Of a stretch of DNA of 64,000 nt, positions 16,364-26,169 are shown piece after piece; within the stretch, counting starts at the first letter, position 1, and every line of letters begins with the position of its first letter. The notes under the pieces are model-generated. The model made no database searches and was not told the DNA's origin. It saw only the letters and a list, made by a program, of their open reading frames with translations. The stretch covers positions 21,834-85,833 of the forward strand of contig CAYNBI010000003.1 of the NCBI GenBank assembly GCA_964395315.1, given 5' to 3'. Made by a program: the position numbers and the translations under genes. Source of the stretch: CAVORB01 sp964395315 (GTDB lineage Bacteria > Pseudomonadota > Gammaproteobacteria > Chromatiales > Chromatiaceae).

Positions 16364-17019
16364 CAAGGAGAGTCCCGGCGCGGGCCGCCGCCCTCATCCT
16401 TGGTCTCGTTCCCGTTCGGGCCACCCCCGCCGAAGAATCGGGCGATGGCGCCGAAAACCCGCTTGATACCGCGCCAAAGCAAGGGCAGCAGCCAGATCAG
16501 GAGCAGCAGGAAGCCGGCCAGGATGACCAGGAAGACGACCGGGTGACTCACCGCGGTAAGGAGCCCCCCCACCACCGCGAAGTCCTCGACGATGGAGGCC
16601 GTCCAGTTGGTGAAGGGCTCGGGGGAGGTGTTGATCAGGGCCCGCGTCCCGGACTTGGCGGCATGCGAGGCAGCGGCCATGCCGCCGCCCATCAGCGCCG
16701 CCGCAAGCTCGGCGCCGGTGCCCACGTCGCCGACCGCACCTGCGGCGAGCATGGCACCCGCGGGGATGCGAATGAAGGTGTGCAGCGTGTCCCAGACGGT
16801 ATCCACGCCTGGCACCTTGTCGGCGAAGAACTCGACCAAATACATGACGCCTGCCGCGAGCATCACCAGCGGGTCGGAGAGGACCTCCAGCCCCGCCGGC
16901 AGATCCATGCGGCCGGTAGCGCCGAGGAATCCGAGCACCAGCACGGCGGCGTAGAGATTGATGCCGCTCGCCCAGCCGGCGCCGAGGGTGAGCGCGAGGG
17001 TCTGTGTCAGGTCTTCCAC
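16363..17019 (-). CDS. DUF4126 integral membrane protein
   Basis: The 218-residue protein is dominated by hydrophobic segments and Gly/Ala-rich stretches, with the DUF4126 pattern: LALTLGAGWASGINLYAAVL near the N-terminus, then a central AALMGGGMAAASHAAKSGTRALIN and SPEPFTNWTASIVEDF. The C-terminus has one or two strong helices (VVFLVILAGFLLLLIWLLPLL) and a Gly-rich tail. Family function is unknown. It directly precedes cca with a one-base stop/start overlap, suggesting coexpression. Confidence 0.8.
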   Translation of the reverse strand: MEDLTQTLALTLGAGWASGINLYAAVLVLGFLGATGRMDLPAGLEVLSDPLVMLAAGVMYLVEFFADKVPGVDTVWDTLHTFIRIPAGAMLAAGAVGDVGTGAELAAALMGGGMAAASHAAKSGTRALINTSPEPFTNWTASIVEDFAVVGGLLTAVSHPVVFLVILAGFLLLLIWLLPLLWRGIKRVFGAIARFFGGGGPNGNETKDEGGGPRRDSP

Positions 17020-17206
17020 GGGTGCGGGCTCCGATCAGATGCGCGTAGCGGAATTATCCCGCAATTCGCCCGCGGCGACGAAAAAAGCGGCCGCCCGGGC
17101 GGACGATCCGCCGCGGTGCCGCCGGTCACGAACGCCCGCTTCTTTCCCCCCGCGTGTCAAGTCCGCGACAATAGGCGCCAATGCCTTAGTAACCTGGGAC
17201 ACAAGC

Positions 17207-17695
17207 ATGCGTTTGCTCGGATATCTGTTTCTCATCGGACTCGTCGCTTTTGGCGCCTGGCCCTACTACCACCTGTTCCGCCTCGACGATGCCCTCGGCA
17301 GGAACGACATGACCGCGCTGGCGGAGTTGGTGGACGTGCAGGCGATACGCGGCAACTATAAATCGCGGATCGAGAAAGGCCTCGGGCTGGGGGCGCTGCC
17401 ACGACCGGAGGATCCCGCGAGTGCCCTGACCTGGCTGCAGCAGAACCTACAACGGCTCGGGGATTCGGCACTCGAGCAGACGATCACCCTCGAATGGGCG
17501 CGGGACACCCTGAAGGCATCCGCCGCTCAGGCCACTGACAAGCAGCCGCCGTACTTCCTCGCAGGCGTCGATTTCGCCTTTTTCGAGTCCTTCGGCAGCT
17601 TCATCATCCGCTTAGGGGAACTCGGGCTCAACGCGACTCACGTGCGCATGCGCCTGGAAGGCACCCGCTGGCGGGTGACGGACATCATTCGCTGA
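17207..17695 (+). CDS. DUF2939 domain membrane-anchored protein
   Basis: The 162-residue protein begins MRLLGYLFLIGLVAFGAWPY, an N-terminal helix that is either an uncleaved signal or an anchor. The DUF2939 pattern follows: YYHLFRLDDALGRNDMTALAELVD, VQAIRGNYKSRI and a C-terminal FFESFGSFIIRLGE / RMRLEGTRWRVTDI. I chose ATG 17207 because upstream in-frame sequence overlaps the DUF4126 gene and is not protein-like. The function is unknown; an envelope location is likely. It converges on the next gene. Confidence 0.75.
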   Translation: MRLLGYLFLIGLVAFGAWPYYHLFRLDDALGRNDMTALAELVDVQAIRGNYKSRIEKGLGLGALPRPEDPASALTWLQQNLQRLGDSALEQTITLEWARDTLKASAAQATDKQPPYFLAGVDFAFFESFGSFIIRLGELGLNATHVRMRLEGTRWRVTDIIR

Positions 17696-17736
17696 GCCAA
17701 CGGTGATTCTCCGGATCCTTACGCCGGCGCCGAACC

Positions 17737-18468
17737 TCAGGCGGCGATGGACAGGGTCTCCACCGTGCCGCGGTTCTTCTCGCGGAGCAGGATCTTGAAG
17801 GTATCGAGGGGATAGCCCATCTCGCCGATCAGGCGCTTGATGATGCCGAGCAAGACCTCCGGGTCCACGTCCGCCTCGGCGAAAATGGCATCGGCGATGG
17901 GCAGGGGGTCGTCCAGGCGGTCCGGTACCCGGGCGAAGAGCGGCTTGCCCCGGTAGCGAAAATCGCCCGGCTCATCCGCCAGGCGTGAGATCCGCTCCGG
18001 ATCGCGGCCGTAGAGCTCCTGCAGCAGGGCCTCGTAAAACAGGGGCCAGGCCGAGGCGCTGGTGAAGGTCTGACCGCCGAGCATGAAACCGAACGGGGCC
18101 TTCTTGTCGAGATCTCCCGCTAGCGCCGACGCCTGAATGCCGGAGTGCGCACCGGCATCGGAAGGTGCCGGGCGCTCCTCCGGCGCATCGGCCAAGGGCG
18201 CCTCGGGCGGAACCTCGGCCCCGGTTCCCGGCCCCGAAACCGGATATTCCGCCAGCAGGGCAAGCATCTCCGTCATGGCCTGATCGAGCGCGCTGCGGCG
18301 CTCGTTGTAACGCTGCTTGAAGCGCACGCCCGCCTCCAGCGCGGCGGCATCTTCATGGTCGATGTCCTGCCAAATGGCCCTGGACAGGTTCTCCAGCTGG
18401 GCGCGCATCTGCGCCATCCTTTCCTTGACGGTCTCCAAGGTGTCACCGATTCGCACTTGTTCGCCCAT
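17737..18468 (-). CDS. Unknown two-part protein: coiled coil plus conserved-looking C-terminal domain
   Basis: The 243-residue protein starts at ATG 18468 behind AGAGGTATCT, a good ribosome binding site; upstream extension to 18531 is not supported. Residues about 8-75 are heptad-like and charged (VKERMAQMRAQLENLSRAIW; FKQRYNERRSALDQAMTEML), suggesting a coiled coil. A Pro/Glu/Ala linker follows. The C-terminal 110 residues form a separate domain beginning KKAPFGFMLGGQTFTS, with WPLFYEALLQELYGRDPERI, LFARVPDRLDDPLPI and IIKRLIGEMGYPLDTFKI. This order recalls a helical domain I associate with the ends of restriction and defence proteins, but I cannot name it with confidence. No partner gene adjoins. 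Confidence 0.65.
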   Translation of the reverse strand: MGEQVRIGDTLETVKERMAQMRAQLENLSRAIWQDIDHEDAAALEAGVRFKQRYNERRSALDQAMTEMLALLAEYPVSGPGTGAEVPPEAPLADAPEERPAPSDAGAHSGIQASALAGDLDKKAPFGFMLGGQTFTSASAWPLFYEALLQELYGRDPERISRLADEPGDFRYRGKPLFARVPDRLDDPLPIADAIFAEADVDPEVLLGIIKRLIGEMGYPLDTFKILLREKNRGTVETLSIAA

Positions 18469-18535
18469 TGCAGATACCTCTTCGCTCGGCGTCCAGATCC
18501 GCTCCCATGACCCTTCCCCGCCGCTTCTCATTGGG

Positions 18536-18572
18536 GAGACGCTGACTATTGGCCATCCTGGCCAGAATCAGC
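18536..18572 (+). repeat. REP-like hairpin, copy A
   Basis: It consists of GAGACGCTGA, then a hairpin whose core is TGGCCA-TCC-TGGCCA (18550-18564), bounded by an outer stem GCTGA (18541-18545) and TCAGC (18568-18572). A near-identical unit lies at 51947-51983, next to the REP-associated transposase gene. Size, stem plan and a conserved flanking tag fit REP elements. Confidence 0.6.
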
Positions 18573-18661
18573 ACGCCACCCACGGAGCGCGGTTCCCGGA
18601 TCGCTACATTTCCAAGCGCTTATGCGCTTCGAAATGGCGCCACATCCATCTGCCGCAGGAA

Positions 18662-18700
18662 GCGCTGAATTGATCAGCGCATTTCCTGGGAAAACGCTGA
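18662..18700 (+). repeat. Nested inverted repeat with three GCGCTGA-type motifs
   Basis: GCGCTGA (18662-18668) and TCAGCGC (18674-18680) form a 7-bp stem with a 5-nt loop. The same TCAGCG can instead pair with CGCTGA at 18695-18700, around an inner TTTCC/GGAAA stem. The two hairpins are mutually exclusive. The CGCTGA/TCAGCG outer stem is shared with the REP-like element 90 bp away. Confidence 0.5.
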
Positions 18701-18950
18701 CACAGTGCGCTTTCCATCCGGGCCATGGCTGACTCGGCATTTCCGACTGCTGCACGCCTTTTGAAAACGGCGCGATTCAGGAGTCGCGCCTCGCGAATCG
18801 CGAGCTGATCAACGCCAGGATGGCACTTGATCCGCACCTCCACTGAGAAATCGCGTGGCCCGTATTCATTATGTGAGCCGCCCCTGCGCCGAACCAATAA
18901 GTAGCCCCTATATAGGAATAAACTGGCTCTCGCCTCCTGCTCGCGCGATG

Positions 18951-19316
18951 TCAGTCCCGGACCAGCTTTGCATGGTCCAGCAACAACAGCCGGCAGCTCG
19001 CGCAGTGCCAGGCCATGTTCACCGCGGGCCGCAGGGACATGCTGATGGTGTTGTCCAGGGTGGCACCCAGGTGGGAGAAGGTTCCGGGCTTCGCCCGCGA
19101 TCGCGAGGACCAGATCGCCCCCTTTCCCAGCAGTGCCCAGCCCTGCTCCATGGGCGTCCGGCATGCGGGACAGCGGTAGTCGCGGCCGGCCCACAACCGG
19201 CCATCGTCCGCCACGCTCCGGTTCTTGCGCTGGAGGTGCCGCACCAGCCACAAGAATGCCAGCAGCCCCGCGATCGCCGTCGCGGCGCCGGCGAAGAGAA
19301 AAACGTCGAACGTCAT
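18951..19316 (-). CDS. Membrane-anchored zinc-ribbon protein
   Basis: The 121-residue protein has one N-terminal helix (VFLFAGAATAIAGLLAFLWLV) followed by a cytoplasmic zinc-ribbon-like domain with two Cys pairs, CPACRTPMEQGW and WHCASCRLLLLDH, about 60 residues apart. This Cys arrangement resembles small prokaryotic zinc-ribbon domains of unknown function (PF20097-like). I take ATG 19316 as start because it immediately precedes the membrane helix. It is divergent from the ClpC-like unfoldase with a gap of 116 bp, so the two may share a regulatory region. Confidence 0.65.
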   Translation of the reverse strand: MTFDVFLFAGAATAIAGLLAFLWLVRHLQRKNRSVADDGRLWAGRDYRCPACRTPMEQGWALLGKGAIWSSRSRAKPGTFSHLGATLDNTISMSLRPAVNMAWHCASCRLLLLDHAKLVRD

Positions 19317-19432
19317 GGCGTTGTTCCTTGCATCGAAAACGGAGAACCTACACGAAGTAATCATGTTTGGGCCCTGAGATCGATGGTTGCTTGAATGCAC
19401 CCACATCAAATCTGGCAAGGCGGTAACGGGAC

Positions 19433-21871
19433 ATGATCCAGAACTTCACCCAGCTCAGCACCAAGAAGGTGCTGCAGACCCTGGAGATGGCGGTCGCCGA
19501 GCTTGCGGGCATGCGCCAGAACCAGCTCACGCCGGATTTCATCCTGCTTGCCCTGCTCTCGCAGCCCGACGCCGAGCCGATGCGGATCCTGGAGAACCTG
19601 CTCTCTCATCCCGACGAGGCGGCGGTGCGCATCAAGGCACACATCCGCCAGCACTACCAGCACGCGACCCCGGTCCAGGCGACCCAGGTCGTCGCGACCC
19701 AGGAGGTCGCCGAGGTGTTCCGGATCGCGTACGAGGAGGCCAAACAGCTCGGCGACAGCTACATCTCCACCGGCACCCTGTTCATCGCCCTCTTCGACCC
19801 CAAGACCGGCCACACGGCTGAGCTCCTGCGCGATGAGGGCATCAATCGAGAGCAGGCGCGCAAGGCCCTGCACGAGCTGCGCGGGGGTCGGACCGTCGCC
19901 ACCGAGGATGCAGAGACCGAGCCGGACGTGCTCGAGCGCTATACCCGCGACCTGACGGAGATGGCCCGGCGCGGGGAGCTGGACCCGGTGATCGGACGCG
20001 AGGAGGAGATCGCCCAAGTCATCCAGACCCTGTCCCGGCGCAAGAAGAACAACCCCGCCCTGATCGGCGAGGCGGGCGTCGGCAAGACCGTTATCGTCGA
20101 GGGACTGGCGCAGCGCATCGCCGACGCCGACGTGCCCGACACCCTGCTCAACAAGCGCCTGCTCTCGCTGGACATGGGCGAGATCGTGGCCGGGGCCAAG
20201 ATGCGCGGCGAATTCGAGGAGCGGTTGAAATCGGTGCGCGACGAGGTGATCAAGGCCAAGGGCCGGGTCATCCTCTTCATCGACGAGCTGCACACCGTGG
20301 TGGGCGCCGGCGCCGGTGCCGGCGGCATGGACGCACCGAGCCTGCTCAAGACGGCGTTGGCCCAGGGCACGCTGCAGGTCATCGGCGCCGACACCCTGGA
20401 CGAGTACCACCGATTCGTGGAGTCCGACAAGGCCCTGGAGCGCCGATTCCACCCCATCCTGGTGCGCGAGCCGTCGGTCGAGGACACCATCAGGATCCTC
20501 ATGGGTGTCGCCCCGCGTTACGAGCGTCATCACCAGATCCAGTACGCGCGAGACGCCCTGGAGGCGGCCGCACAGCTCTCGGAGCGTTACATCAGCGATC
20601 GCCGGCTCCCGGACAAGGCCGTGGACCTCGTCGACGAGGCCGGCTCCCACAAGCACCTGCGACTGATCTCGATTCCGCGCGAGGTCAAGGAGCTCGAACG
20701 CGAGCGCCAGCGCCTGTTGCGCGAGAAGACGGCGGCCTTCAACGGGCAGGCCTTCGAGCAGGCCGCCCGCCTGCAGATGGAGATCCTGAAGCTCGAGGAG
20801 CGTCTGGGCGCAGCGCGTGCGGATTGGGAGTCCGCCCGCGGTAAGGAGGATAAGCTCGTGCACCCGGAGGACATCGCCCAGGTCGTCTCGCACTGGACCG
20901 GCATACCGGTGGCCCGCATGGTCGAGACCGAGGCGGACAAGCTCGCCCGCATGGAGGAGAACCTGCATAAGCGGATCGTCGGGCAGGAGGATGCGGTGCG
21001 CGCCGTCTCGGACGCAATTCGACGCAACCGGGCCGGCATTACCTCCGCACGGCGGCCCATCGGCTCCTTCCTCTTCCTCGGCCCCACCGGTGTAGGGAAG
21101 ACCGAGCTCGCCCGCGCCCTGGCTGCCTTCCTGCTCGACAACGAGTCGCGCATCATCCGCCTGGACATGTCTGAATACATGGAGCGCCACGAGGTATCGA
21201 AGATGATCGGCGCGCCCCCCGGTTACATCGGCTACGGCGAGGGCGGCCAGCTCACCGAACGGGTGCGGCGCAATCCCTACACGGTGGTGTTGCTCGACGA
21301 GATGGAGAAGGCCCACCCGGACGTCTTCAACATGCTGTTGCAGATCCTGGAGGACGGCCGCCTCACCGATGCCCAAGGGCGGACGGTCTCCTTTCGCAAC
21401 ACCATCCTGGTCGGCACCTCCAACCTGGGCACTGAGGCTCTCTCTCCGGAGAAGCGGCCGATCGGATTCATTCAGTCGGCAATGCCCAGCTACGCGGAGG
21501 CGAGGGACCTCGTCCTGCACGAGGTCAAGAAGTTCTTCAAGCCCGAGTTCCTCAACCGGCTCGATGACGTCATTGTCTTCCACTACCTCGAGCCCGCGCA
21601 CGTTCGCGCGATCGCGGTGATGTTCGTCGATGCGCTGGTGCGGCGCCTCGCGCGCCGTGAAATCGAGGTGACCATCGATGACGCGGTGCTCGACAAGCTG
21701 GCCGCGGACGGTTTCGATCCGGTCTACGGGGCGCGCCCCTTGCGCCGGGAGGTCGAGCGCCAGCTGGAGAATCCGTTGGCGATGAAGATCGTGGCCGGGG
21801 CGTGCCAGGAGGGCAGCCGGGTCCTGGTGCGGGTTGCGGACGGGGAAATCGCTTTCGAGATCAGGAAATAG
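19433..21871 (+). CDS. ClpC-like AAA+ unfoldase with two ATPase modules
   Basis: The 812-residue Hsp100 protein has a Clp N-domain (1-145), a first AAA+ module (Walker A GEAGVGKT 212-219, Walker B ILFIDELHT), a short middle domain (about 415-465, with a UVR-like FEQAARLQMEILKLEERL) and a second module (GPTGVGKT 550-557; VVLLDEMEKAH). The short middle domain fits ClpC, not ClpB. IGF at 677-679 (codons 21461-21469) lies where ClpC has VGF, the loop that docks on ClpP. It therefore probably feeds unfolded substrates to ClpP. Asp320 replaces the usual Thr of GATTLDEY in module one. No clpP or mcsAB is nearby. It is divergent from a zinc-ribbon membrane protein. Confidence 0.9.
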   Translation: MIQNFTQLSTKKVLQTLEMAVAELAGMRQNQLTPDFILLALLSQPDAEPMRILENLLSHPDEAAVRIKAHIRQHYQHATPVQATQVVATQEVAEVFRIAYEEAKQLGDSYISTGTLFIALFDPKTGHTAELLRDEGINREQARKALHELRGGRTVATEDAETEPDVLERYTRDLTEMARRGELDPVIGREEEIAQVIQTLSRRKKNNPALIGEAGVGKTVIVEGLAQRIADADVPDTLLNKRLLSLDMGEIVAGAKMRGEFEERLKSVRDEVIKAKGRVILFIDELHTVVGAGAGAGGMDAPSLLKTALAQGTLQVIGADTLDEYHRFVESDKALERRFHPILVREPSVEDTIRILMGVAPRYERHHQIQYARDALEAAAQLSERYISDRRLPDKAVDLVDEAGSHKHLRLISIPREVKELERERQRLLREKTAAFNGQAFEQAARLQMEILKLEERLGAARADWESARGKEDKLVHPEDIAQVVSHWTGIPVARMVETEADKLARMEENLHKRIVGQEDAVRAVSDAIRRNRAGITSARRPIGSFLFLGPTGVGKTELARALAAFLLDNESRIIRLDMSEYMERHEVSKMIGAPPGYIGYGEGGQLTERVRRNPYTVVLLDEMEKAHPDVFNMLLQILEDGRLTDAQGRTVSFRNTILVGTSNLGTEALSPEKRPIGFIQSAMPSYAEARDLVLHEVKKFFKPEFLNRLDDVIVFHYLEPAHVRAIAVMFVDALVRRLARREIEVTIDDAVLDKLAADGFDPVYGARPLRREVERQLENPLAMKIVAGACQEGSRVLVRVADGEIAFEIRK

Positions 21872-21917
21872 GCACGGTTTCCCAGGTTCATGTCGCCCGT
21901 CCGAGCCCGAGCTGGAC

Positions 21918-21935
21918 AAGCCGTCTATCCGGCTT
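21918..21935 (+). terminator. Weak hairpin after the ClpC-like gene
   Basis: AAGCCG and CGGCTT form a 6-bp stem around a 6-nt loop, 46 nt past the stop. Only a short pyrimidine run follows, so it may assist termination but is not a classic intrinsic terminator. The rest of the gap to 22136 shows no gene. Confidence 0.25.
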
Positions 21936-22136
21936 TCAGGTATCCGTACGCAACGAGCTCACCGGACCCTCTCCTAGCCACGATTCGGCCGAGAGGGCGA
22001 TTGCTTACTCCCAAGAGCCGACAGTCGCCCGGATTCCCGTGACCCAGGGTCGGCCCGCGGCGTACCATGCAGACCTGTGGCGCGCCGCCGAGCCATCCGT
22101 CTTTCTTGTCGAACGCCGCACAGCGAGATTCGAGTC

Positions 22137-23636
<1,500 letters not shown>

Positions 23637-23678
23637 GCGCACCGCGCGCAGTGACGAGAGGACAGAGAGGAACAGAGC

Positions 23679-24563
23679 ATGAGCAAGATCGCCTTCATTG
23701 GCCTGGGCATCATGGGACGCCCGATGGCCGGACACCTCCAGGCCGGCGGACATCAGCTGTACCTGGTCAGGCACCGCTCGCCGCTGCCCGCCGAGCTGCT
23801 CGAAGGCGGGGCAGTCGTCTGCGCGTCCTGCGATGAGGCCGCGCGCCAGGCCGAGGTCGTCATCACCATGCTGCCGGATACGCCCGATGTAAAGCAGGTG
23901 CTGTTCGGCTCGGGAGGCGTCGCGGAGGGCCTGGCCCCCGGCAAGCTCGTGATCGACATGAGCTCGATTTCGCCGATCGAGACCAGGGGCTTCGCCGCGC
24001 GCGTCCGGAAGCAAGGCTGCGACTACCTCGACGCCCCAGTGTCCGGCGGCGAAGTTGGCGCCAAAGCGGCAACCCTGACCATCATGGTCGGCGGGACCGA
24101 GGCGGCCTTCGCGCTGGCGAGGCCTCTGCTGGAGTTGATGGGGAAGAACATCACCCTCGTCGGTGACAGCGGCGCCGGCCAGACCTGCAAGGTGGCCAAT
24201 CAGATCGTCGTGGCGCTGACCATCGAGGCGGTGGGCGAGGCGCTCCTGTTCGCCTCCAAGGCCGGCGTCGACCCGGGCCGGGTGCGGCAGGCCCTGATGG
24301 GCGGATTCGCGGGATCGAAGATCCTCGAGGTCCACGGGGAGCGCATGATCAAGCGGACCTTCGACCCCGGATTTCGCATGGCCCTGCACCAGAAGGATCT
24401 CGGCCTCGCCCTGTCCGGCGCCCGTGCGCTCGGGCTCAGCCTGCCCAACACGGCGGCCACGCAGGAGCTGTTCAACGCCTGCTCCGCCCACGACTGGGGC
24501 GATCTGGATCACTCGGCTCTGGTGAAGGCGCTCGAGGCGTTAGGAAACCACGAGGTGGCTTAG
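23679..24563 (+). CDS. glxR: 2-hydroxy-3-oxopropionate (tartronate semialdehyde) reductase
   Basis: The 294-residue beta-hydroxyacid dehydrogenase has the NAD(P)-binding motif GLGIMGRPMAGHL, the substrate loop DAPVSGGEVGA, and the catalytic Lys in GQTCKVANQIVV. Similarity to E. coli GlxR/GarR runs through the whole length, including VDMSSISPIET, EVHGERMIKRTF and NTAATQELFNAC. I therefore prefer tartronate semialdehyde reductase to 3-hydroxyisobutyrate dehydrogenase (MmsB), although an mmsA neighbour would also suit MmsB. The enzyme makes D-glycerate from tartronate semialdehyde in the glycerate pathway, a route for glyoxylate salvage that suits an autotroph. AGAGGAA precedes the ATG. Confidence 0.88.
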   Translation: MSKIAFIGLGIMGRPMAGHLQAGGHQLYLVRHRSPLPAELLEGGAVVCASCDEAARQAEVVITMLPDTPDVKQVLFGSGGVAEGLAPGKLVIDMSSISPIETRGFAARVRKQGCDYLDAPVSGGEVGAKAATLTIMVGGTEAAFALARPLLELMGKNITLVGDSGAGQTCKVANQIVVALTIEAVGEALLFASKAGVDPGRVRQALMGGFAGSKILEVHGERMIKRTFDPGFRMALHQKDLGLALSGARALGLSLPNTAATQELFNACSAHDWGDLDHSALVKALEALGNHEVA

Positions 24564-24576
24564 CGCCAGATCGATC

Positions 24577-24594
24577 GGAATACCCAGGTATTCC
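24577..24594. terminator. 8-bp inverted repeat between convergent genes
   Basis: GGAATACC and GGTATTCC are exact reverse complements around a 2-nt centre, 14 nt past the glxR stop and about 80 nt before the end of the convergent CNB-EAL gene. No T-tract follows on either strand. A bidirectional terminator is possible. Confidence 0.35.
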
Positions 24595-24673
24595 CGTACG
24601 CGTGCGGCCGGAGCGATGGGTTGGTATTCGCCCGGCTCTCCTGAAGGCCCCGTGTCCCGGCGCTGGCTATGGG

Positions 24674-25885
24674 TCAATCTTCCGCTTGGCTTGCGCTCTG
24701 ATTGCGTCGAATCAACGCAAAGATTTCGTCCACGCCCACCGGCCTTCCGAGCGCATAGCCTTGCCCCATCATGCAGCCAAGGTCGCCGAGCAGGACCTTC
24801 TGCTCCTGTGTCTCGATGCCCTCTGCGATCACGGACAACTGCATGGAGCTCGCAAGGGCGATGATGCCGCGCACCACTGCCTCGCTGCGGTCCAAATGGC
24901 CCAGTTTGTGGACGAAGGACTGGTCGATCTTGATGGTGTCGACGTCCAGCGCCAGGAGCTGCGACAGGCTTGAGTATCCGGTCCCGAAGTCATCCAGCGC
25001 AACGCCGAATCCATGCCTTCTGGCGGCGCCGATCCAGGATGTGGCGTTGTCCTTGTCGATCACCTGACTCTCGGTCAATTCAAGCGTCAGTAAGGCGGGA
25101 TTAACGCCAAAGTGTCCCGCCAATTCCTGCGCTCGATCGAGGTAGCGGGTATCGGCCAAGTGCCGCGGCGAGACATTGATGCAGACGAACGCGTGCGCGG
25201 CCTCTCCGATGACACCATTGATCAACTTGATATCCGCCAGCCCGCGTTTCAGGACGAACGCGTCTACCTCATTGATCAGGTTTGTTTCTTCTGCCAGGGA
25301 GATGAAGATGTTCGGCGGGACGATGCCGTAGCGAGGGTGCTGCCAGCGCAACAGTGCCTCGAACCCCATGAAGTGGCCGACTCTGAGGTCGATGATCGGC
25401 TGATAGACGACGGTCAATTCTCCGTCTGCAACCGCACTGCGCAGGTCCGCTTCCATCCGGAACTTGTCCATGACCAAGTCGCTTGATGAATCGTTGTCGA
25501 CGAGGTCGTCCCACACCGAGTTGCCTGAACTGTACTTCAACGCATTCAACGAGCAGCGGTAACGCTTCGCGATCAGGCGCATCAGCATGTGCAGAACCGG
25601 ATCTGCCTGCTTCAATCGCTGCTGGAGCTGCTCACGTTGAATGACGCGCAGAGTCGCGTCCTCGATGACGACCGCGGTAGCGCTGCGCGGGGCATCGTCG
25701 ATGATCGCCATCTCGCCGATGATGTCGCCCGGCCCCAGATGCCTTAAGACCAATCGCTCGTCCCTGACGCTGGTCGATACCTCGAGGGTTCCCGACTCGA
25801 TGAGATAGGCGCAATCTCCCGGGTCTCCCTCGCGAAACAAAAGGCTGCCGGCCTGATGACACTCGGTCGTGCCGTAGGTTTTCAT
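24674..25885 (-). CDS. Cyclic-nucleotide-binding domain fused to EAL c-di-GMP phosphodiesterase
   Basis: The 403-residue cytoplasmic protein has an N-terminal CNB/Crp-type domain (about 1-115) with the phosphate-cassette pattern GDIIGEMAIIDDAPRSATAV; the Glu58 and Arg67 expected to hold the cyclic phosphate are present. An EAL domain follows (about 145-395) with the catalytic set intact: EALLRWQHP (176-178 EAL), INVSPRHL, ELTES, DDFGTGYSSL, KIDQSFV, AEGIETQEQ and QGYALGRP. It should hydrolyse c-di-GMP, perhaps gated by a second nucleotide. No GGDEF domain, helix-turn-helix or membrane segment is present. The gene appears monocistronic. Confidence 0.9.
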   Translation of the reverse strand: MKTYGTTECHQAGSLLFREGDPGDCAYLIESGTLEVSTSVRDERLVLRHLGPGDIIGEMAIIDDAPRSATAVVIEDATLRVIQREQLQQRLKQADPVLHMLMRLIAKRYRCSLNALKYSSGNSVWDDLVDNDSSSDLVMDKFRMEADLRSAVADGELTVVYQPIIDLRVGHFMGFEALLRWQHPRYGIVPPNIFISLAEETNLINEVDAFVLKRGLADIKLINGVIGEAAHAFVCINVSPRHLADTRYLDRAQELAGHFGVNPALLTLELTESQVIDKDNATSWIGAARRHGFGVALDDFGTGYSSLSQLLALDVDTIKIDQSFVHKLGHLDRSEAVVRGIIALASSMQLSVIAEGIETQEQKVLLGDLGCMMGQGYALGRPVGVDEIFALIRRNQSASQAED

Positions 25886-26169
25886 AAGTGTCGAAGAGTC
25901 CCGATCGCGATCGTATTACTTATTGGCGCTTCGAGAGATGCTGAATGGCGGCTCTTCCGACCATCACCCGCGACGCGCTTCCAGCCGAGCGGGAAACACC
26001 GATCTACGTGCGTTAGAAGCCCCACTGAGAGCAACAACCGCACGACCCCACGCTACCAGACGGCGAAAGGGGTGATCAAAATCGCGGATCCCACTTGGGT
26101 CGATTATTGCACATTCATCGGCGCAAGAAACGGCGCATCGTTTCCCTTCCGGTCTTCTCCACGGGTGGT

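Larger units (their letters stand above)
18469..18950. other. 482-bp palindrome-rich intergenic region
   Basis: No credible gene is visible; the minus-strand ORF across it lacks a start context and family features. It holds a REP-like hairpin (18536-18572), a nested inverted repeat (18662-18700) and a short hairpin CTCGCG-AAT-CGCGAG (18790-18804). The density of symmetric sequence is higher than in any other gap of the window. Confidence 0.6.

Noticed and set aside
18604..19251. 215-codon minus-strand ORF spanning the palindrome-rich gap
   Set aside because: Overlaps the zinc-ribbon gene in another frame, has no start context and reads as compositionally random.
19406..21919. 837-codon minus-strand ORF opposite the ClpC-like gene
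   Set aside because: Low-complexity His/Leu/Gln-rich translation typical of antisense frames in GC-rich DNA; the plus strand encodes a full AAA+ protein with all motifs.
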